A stretch of DNA of 28,999 bases. It comes from Promethearchaeota archaeon (GTDB lineage Archaea > Asgardarchaeota > Lokiarchaeia > Sigynarchaeales > SOKP01). Location: the NCBI GenBank assembly GCA_016839845.1, contig JAEOTL010000036.1:1-28999 (forward strand), written 5' to 3'. Each line of letters begins with the position of its first letter. Position 1 is the stretch's first letter. A program made the position numbers and the translations under genes. The notes beneath the pieces are model-generated. The model did no database searches, was not told the DNA's origin, and worked only from the letters and a program-made list of their open reading frames with translations. Positions 24,790-28,999 of the stretch are shown here, piece by piece.

Positions 24790-27700
24790 GAACTAGTTAT
24801 ACTAAGAAGGCAGAGGATCAATCTCGTGAAAAAACTCGGGAGATCGTAATCGAAGAAAAAGACGGGAAACATTCACCACGAGAAGTTCCAAATATATGGC
24901 GGTTAAATCCTTCTTATATCCATACCAACAGTACCATGTCAATAGCACGGATTATTATCCTCAGTGGGTTGGGCACCCTCCTCATCGGTGCTACCTACCT
25001 TTTAGGTGGGTCTCTTCCCGTTTCGATAAGTATTGGTGTTTCGATTGTCATTGGGTTTATCATAGTATTTTATGATTATATACCACGTATTATCAATAGT
25101 TTTCAAAGTAAGATTGTTATCAACCCGTTTGAAGATCTACTCTCCTTTTGGGAGAAAAATGATCAAACTACTCTTTTTATCACCAATAGAAAAGAGCTAG
25201 TACACACCGGTCTTCAGATTTTTCGAGTAGAAGAAATTCCTGAAAACATCCATGCGTCGCTCAATTTATTTGTGAAATCACTCAGTGGATATAAAAACAT
25301 GGTGGAATTTACCTATCAAGTAGTTCAGACACCCTATACGTATTTAACACAATCTCCTGAGTCCCATAATACTCATGTTAAAACAATGGACTCTCGTTCC
25401 ACAAATATCTATTTTTGCGTATATTATACTCTCAAAGGATTTCTCACTCGTAATAAAATAAAGTCATTACAACAAAAAATGCGGTCTGTGGGAAATATTC
25501 TTCGCAATAATTTTATTGGAAATTTTCATCATTTTAAAATTACATTACTTTCGGGGGATACTTTATTTAATGCCTTGAGGACGTATTTTTTTAAAATCCC
25601 TGCACATTTACCTAGGGATGAAAGTGAATCCAGGGTAAAAAATACATTGTCTAGCAAATCCATGATGAAAGCTTCGTTTACGTGTTTTCTTATTGTTTTT
25701 ATTGATTATATATTGGTCGTTTTTTCAATTCCTCTTGTATATATCGTGCTTATTAATCTCATCTTGTTAACGTTAATTCTCTTCTTATGGTGGCGAGAGC
25801 TTCTTTCTATGGTAGGGAAGGGATCATTTCCTAAACATCCTTTTACTTCACTTAATCTCTTTCAAGGAACTACGTTCTTTCGATTTCGACACTATCCTGA
25901 TACAGTTTTCATGCATATTCATAACAAATTGGTAATTGGGGTGAAAATGTTTAACCTTGCTTTCTGCTTTCCCCCTGCATATTCTCGAACCGACAAGTTT
26001 ATTCAAGCACTCATGACTCAGAAAGTTTCTTTTGCGTATACTTGTATGAATACTCCTTTGTCCTTTGCTTCATTCTATAAAAAGGGGGAAAAATATCTCA
26101 ATCAAAACACAGATTTTGAGTTGTTTAACTCGAAATGGAGAATAAAGACAAAAATCGATGCACTTAATTGGTTGGCAATGCGTTCAGGAATGTGGAAGAC
26201 AATACTCACTATTTCTGTCCATGAATATGAAATAACAGAAGAGCTAAATAAAGGAAATATTACCACGATTGAAGAACGACTTGAGCAGAGAGCCGAAGTT
26301 CTACGTAGTGCGTTTAATATGAATTTTTTTAATTATGAGTTAGTCCGTTTAAGGGGTAGAAAATTAATTTCAGGGATGCGGTGCGAGATTGTGAAAAATT
26401 GTGAATATTCGTATAACGGTACCCGTTTGAATTATCTGTTGTTTCAAGGAAAAGGACTCTTACATCTTATTCAAATTGTTGATGAGCTGAAAAAAGGGAT
26501 TGAAACAAGAGTCGCTTCAGAATTCAATACACCATTACAATTGGAAAATTATATCACTTTAGGGCATACGGTCAATACCGAAGTATTAGAGGAAGAACTT
26601 CCCTTTGGATTCACAGAGGATCAAGTAAAAAACCTTTTAATTATGAATGGTTCTCTTACCAGTCGAGAATTATGTGCAATGAAAATAGTATCGGAGTTAA
26701 TTGGTAAAAAGATTCCATCCCTTATTTTTGATTTTCGAGGAACATGGTCCCGACTAATTCCCTCCTTTAAAGGTACACCCCATGAAAATGACTTTTTACA
26801 CCTTAAACTGGGAAGTGCTTTTACCTTAGATCCGCTAAAATCCGATATTCCCTATGATACCAATAATATTGAGTTCTTAAGCTACATGTTTGACGCCTAT
26901 GCCTTGTCGTTTAAAAAAAATCAGAATACAGTTGATATGATCCGAAACACCATCATGCGTAATCCTGAAATGGATCTATCCTCTTTGAACTTGGAACTTA
27001 TTAACCAAAATAAATGGGAGAAAAACCCAGCAAGCGACACACTTCTTGCCCTCTTTGGAGATTTTACTCAGCAGGATTTACCATACCTTCATTTGTCAAC
27101 CACAACCTCAGGACAAACGGGAACTATTACATTTAAAGATTTCATAACTAATGATAAAACAGTAATTATTGATCTTTCAGTAAGTAATGATTATCGAAAA
27201 CAAATTTTCTTTGCATTTTTAATTCTTTCTAAAATCATTCATTATCTTAATTTTTCAGGTGTATATCACCAGAAGGTGATAGTTATCCCCCATGCTGATA
27301 TAATGTTCGACAGCTTTTGGATAGATAAGCTCAGTGACTATGGAAAAATCAATAAGTTTCTAGACCCGCTGGTGGCAAAAGGATTTGGCTTACTGTTCTC
27401 TGCAAATCAGGCTCACTATTTGCATCATAATTTCATGTCTTTTTTTGATAACATTATCGCATTTAAAACAAAAGACAAACGAGACATTGCTGCAATCAGT
27501 AATATTATGGGACTTCAAGAATTGGAGGGAATCGGGTATTATTCTCGCTCTAGGAATCAAACCTATCAATTTCGATATTTAATGAGTATGAAAGATGATG
27601 AGGCGGTAGTCAAACGGGCAGATATATATCAACCTTTCCCAGTACAAATGGAATGGAGTCAAATAAAAAATAAACTCCCAATGGAAGAAAACGAATTATT

Positions 27701-28604
27701 TGATTATATGAACTCTCAAGGATATGATATAAGGGATACTGAGAAAAAAATACTAGAGCAAACCCGAAAAACCATTTTCCAAAAAGATTTAGGGATCTAT
27801 TCGGGTTTTATTGAGGAGGTCAAACATTTCTTAGAGGCTCTAAAAACAATCGATCCGGTGGGAAATTTATATGAAAAAAGAGTGAAAAAAGAGTTAAAGA
27901 ACTTTATCTTTCCCAGAGCATCTAAAATCTTTAAGGATAAAGCGGAGATTAAAAAGAGTAGGGACGAGATATTTAATATTTTGGTTAAATTTGGATATTT
28001 AGTTGAAGATCATCCCACCAGAGCAAGTGGTTCGGAATCTGTGAGAACTTCCTTCTCAGTAGGTTCTCACTATGATAAAGCTTTAGATGATGAGTTTGAT
28101 ACAAAACAGTCATATGAAATTGAATCGTTAGATTTTGAATCTTCTATTCCACAAAATCTCAGCAGAGAAGAAGGGCAATCAAGAGCATATATTATTAGAA
28201 GAAAAAGCCTTAAAAAAGCTCTTGCACGGGAATTTAGTAATTTTCTCTTTGAATTATTCAACATATATGAGTTTATTAATCGTGAAGAGTATAAAAACGC
28301 ATTAAAGGTTGAGCATAACCTGGTACGGAGGTTTCTTATTGAAGTTTATAAGCAATATTTTAATGCGAACTATTTAATCACCACAAAAGATCTTACTGAA
28401 TTTATAGAACACCTTGTGACTGATGCAAATATCCCCTTTACTACAAAAGAACTCATAGAATATGTAGAACGGTATCAAGTAGTTGATTTTGAACATTCTG
28501 ATTTAGAATCACTCGCAAATGAAGTTTACGAATTTATTTCAGTTTTTTTTGATAAGATTCAATTGTTTATGTATAAAAATGAGGAGGTCAATTATGAGCA
28601 TTGA
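24786..28604 (+). CDS. Large membrane-anchored VirB4/HerA-like protein with degenerate ATPase motifs
   Basis: 1222 residues from the ATG at 24936. The frame is open with a protein-like sequence (KKAEDQSREKTREIVIEEKD...PNIWRLNPSYIHTNST) back to the upstream stop codon, giving about 1272 residues if an ATA at 24786 starts it. Numbering from 24936: TM pair at about 4-45, second pair at 246-287, a VirB4-type middle region, then an ATPase-like domain from about 550. Its P-loop strand reads LIMNGSLTSREL (569-579) where G-x4-GKT is expected, so the lysine is lost. The following strand LIFDFRGTWSRLIPSF keeps the VirB4/HerA pattern. The Walker B site is IVIPHADIMFD without DE. A C-terminal helical extension of about 280 residues follows. 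It is probably a structural pseudo-ATPase. Confidence 0.72.
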   Translation: MRTSYTKKAEDQSREKTREIVIEEKDGKHSPREVPNIWRLNPSYIHTNSTMSIARIIILSGLGTLLIGATYLLGGSLPVSISIGVSIVIGFIIVFYDYIPRIINSFQSKIVINPFEDLLSFWEKNDQTTLFITNRKELVHTGLQIFRVEEIPENIHASLNLFVKSLSGYKNMVEFTYQVVQTPYTYLTQSPESHNTHVKTMDSRSTNIYFCVYYTLKGFLTRNKIKSLQQKMRSVGNILRNNFIGNFHHFKITLLSGDTLFNALRTYFFKIPAHLPRDESESRVKNTLSSKSMMKASFTCFLIVFIDYILVVFSIPLVYIVLINLILLTLILFLWWRELLSMVGKGSFPKHPFTSLNLFQGTTFFRFRHYPDTVFMHIHNKLVIGVKMFNLAFCFPPAYSRTDKFIQALMTQKVSFAYTCMNTPLSFASFYKKGEKYLNQNTDFELFNSKWRIKTKIDALNWLAMRSGMWKTILTISVHEYEITEELNKGNITTIEERLEQRAEVLRSAFNMNFFNYELVRLRGRKLISGMRCEIVKNCEYSYNGTRLNYLLFQGKGLLHLIQIVDELKKGIETRVASEFNTPLQLENYITLGHTVNTEVLEEELPFGFTEDQVKNLLIMNGSLTSRELCAMKIVSELIGKKIPSLIFDFRGTWSRLIPSFKGTPHENDFLHLKLGSAFTLDPLKSDIPYDTNNIEFLSYMFDAYALSFKKNQNTVDMIRNTIMRNPEMDLSSLNLELINQNKWEKNPASDTLLALFGDFTQQDLPYLHLSTTTSGQTGTITFKDFITNDKTVIIDLSVSNDYRKQIFFAFLILSKIIHYLNFSGVYHQKVIVIPHADIMFDSFWIDKLSDYGKINKFLDPLVAKGFGLLFSANQAHYLHHNFMSFFDNIIAFKTKDKRDIAAISNIMGLQELEGIGYYSRSRNQTYQFRYLMSMKDDEAVVKRADIYQPFPVQMEWSQIKNKLPMEENELFDYMNSQGYDIRDTEKKILEQTRKTIFQKDLGIYSGFIEEVKHFLEALKTIDPVGNLYEKRVKKELKNFIFPRASKIFKDKAEIKKSRDEIFNILVKFGYLVEDHPTRASGSESVRTSFSVGSHYDKALDDEFDTKQSYEIESLDFESSIPQNLSREEGQSRAYIIRRKSLKKALAREFSNFLFELFNIYEFINREEYKNALKVEHNLVRRFLIEVYKQYFNANYLITTKDLTEFIEHLVTDANIPFTTKELIEYVERYQVVDFEHSDLESLANEVYEFISVFFDKIQLFMYKNEEVNYEH
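28581..28587 (+). promoter_or_regulatory. Shine-Dalgarno motif deciding the start at 28594
   Basis: GAGGAGG lies 6 bp before the ATG at 28594, inside the end of the VirB4-like gene. It rejects the upstream in-frame ATG at 28519, which has no such motif. Confidence 0.65.
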
Positions 28605-28953
28605 TAAGGAGCGAAAAAAGCTTTTGATGGAAATGACTGAACAGATCTTACTAAATGAAAAGGAACTTGAATCATTAAAATTATTAATTAATGATTTGAG
28701 TATAGGAAAAATTGATCCAAAGCAATTAAAAATTGCGATCATTAAAAGCAGAGCAACAGCCCTAAGGCGAATTACTGATATTTTCCCTTTTTTTCACAAA
28801 AGAATAATAAACCAACAAGAGATTAATAACTTTGCATCTAAAGATAACAATTCTGAACTAATCCAAGAACTAGAAGAGAAAAACAAATTTCTCGAAGAGA
28901 TTGGAGAAAGAGTAAACAATATACTGGATAAATTGCAAGGTAAAATTGAATAA
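28594..28953 (+). CDS. Small coiled-coil protein, last gene of VirB4-like operon
   Basis: 119 residues, no Cys, no TM. Two predicted coiled-coil helices: residues about 5-35 (KERKKLLMEMTEQILLNEKE) and 88-119 (SELIQELEEKNKFLEEIGER). Between them is a basic helical stretch (KSRATALRRITDIFPFFHKR). It overlaps the VirB4-like gene by 11 bp, with a strong Shine-Dalgarno motif inside that gene, so it is translationally coupled. Likely a soluble partner or adaptor of the membrane complex. No family recognised. Confidence 0.68.
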   Translation: MSIDKERKKLLMEMTEQILLNEKELESLKLLINDLSIGKIDPKQLKIAIIKSRATALRRITDIFPFFHKRIINQQEINNFASKDNNSELIQELEEKNKFLEEIGERVNNILDKLQGKIE

Positions 28954-28980
28954 GCACGTTTTCTTCGTTCTTCTGCTTCC

Positions 28981-28996
28981 TATATAAAGGAAAAAT
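28981..28996 (+). promoter_or_regulatory. TATA-like element at window edge
   Basis: TATATAAAGGAAAAAT, the same string (in this orientation) as the promoters at 8264-8280 and 20044-20060. It may drive a gene beyond the window on the plus strand, or a minus-strand transcript antisense to the coiled-coil gene. The direction cannot be decided here. Confidence 0.35.
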
Positions 28997-28999
28997 TTC

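Noticed and set aside
28519..28593. Longer version of the last coiled-coil gene starting at 28519
   Set aside because: The extra 25 residues lie inside the VirB4-like gene and lack a ribosome-binding site; GAGGAGG precedes the ATG at 28594.
28560..28996. Antisense transcript from the minus-strand reading of the TATA element at 28981
   Set aside because: An open stretch follows a GTG at 28957, but it is simply the complement of the coiled-coil gene; the element more likely serves a gene outside the window.

Overview
The window is a stretch of AT-rich archaeal chromosome. Archaeal features include a RadA recombinase, a TFB-type transcription factor, Hef-like and Hel308-like helicases, a DUF1922 protein, and TATA boxes about 26 bp upstream of many start codons. 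Several features point to an Asgard-lineage archaeon: a TPR protein with a longin/roadblock-like C-terminus, a small CxxC protein of a kind I associate with Asgard genomes, and a membrane-anchored alpha/alpha-toroid (prenyltransferase-like) surface protein. I infer Asgard with moderate confidence; no rRNA or tRNA is present to settle it.

Layout. 1-2235 (+): end of an ABC-2 type transporter (ATPase, then permease). 2288-2443: probable gene remnant. 2513-3718 (-): RadA with an extra C-terminal helix-hairpin-helix (HhH) domain. 3855-5909 (-): TPR plus longin-like protein. 6104-6353 (-): small CxxC protein gene with a one-base frameshift. 6432-8243 (-): three-gene unit encoding an M50-like membrane protease, a one-TM protein and a RadB-like ATPase. 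8807-10042 (+): TFB paralogue. 10141-12726 (+): surface toroid protein. 12777-16083 (+): hypothetical protein, Hef-like helicase and DUF1922 zinc-ribbon protein, tightly packed. 16080-16301 (-) and 16447-17193 (+): small protein and a winged-helix/zinc-ribbon membrane protein. 17196-20018 (-): small protein and a Hel308-like helicase with a SWIM zinc finger inserted. 20203-21042 (-): CPBP protease, flanked by an 88-bp direct repeat that duplicates the helicase promoter and first codons. 21240-28953 (+): five-gene operon encoding an HhH membrane protein, two small membrane proteins, a large membrane-anchored VirB4/HerA-like protein without recognisable ATPase catalytic motifs, and a coiled-coil protein.

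The last operon is the best candidate for an undescribed system: a membrane complex built around a pseudo-ATPase of the VirB4/HerA lineage with a DNA-binding-type HhH partner. A link to DNA transfer or chromosome-envelope organisation is inference only.

Gene expression looks mixed. First genes of units mostly have TATA boxes that place the transcript start at or next to the start codon (leaderless), while some operon-internal genes have clear Shine-Dalgarno motifs. Two operon-internal genes (Hef-like, VirB4-like) lack any ATG/GTG/TTG at the 5' end their sequence requires. Together with three apparent one-base frameshifts in small genes or remnants, this leaves open either AUA/AUC initiation and decay, or residual indel errors in the assembly.
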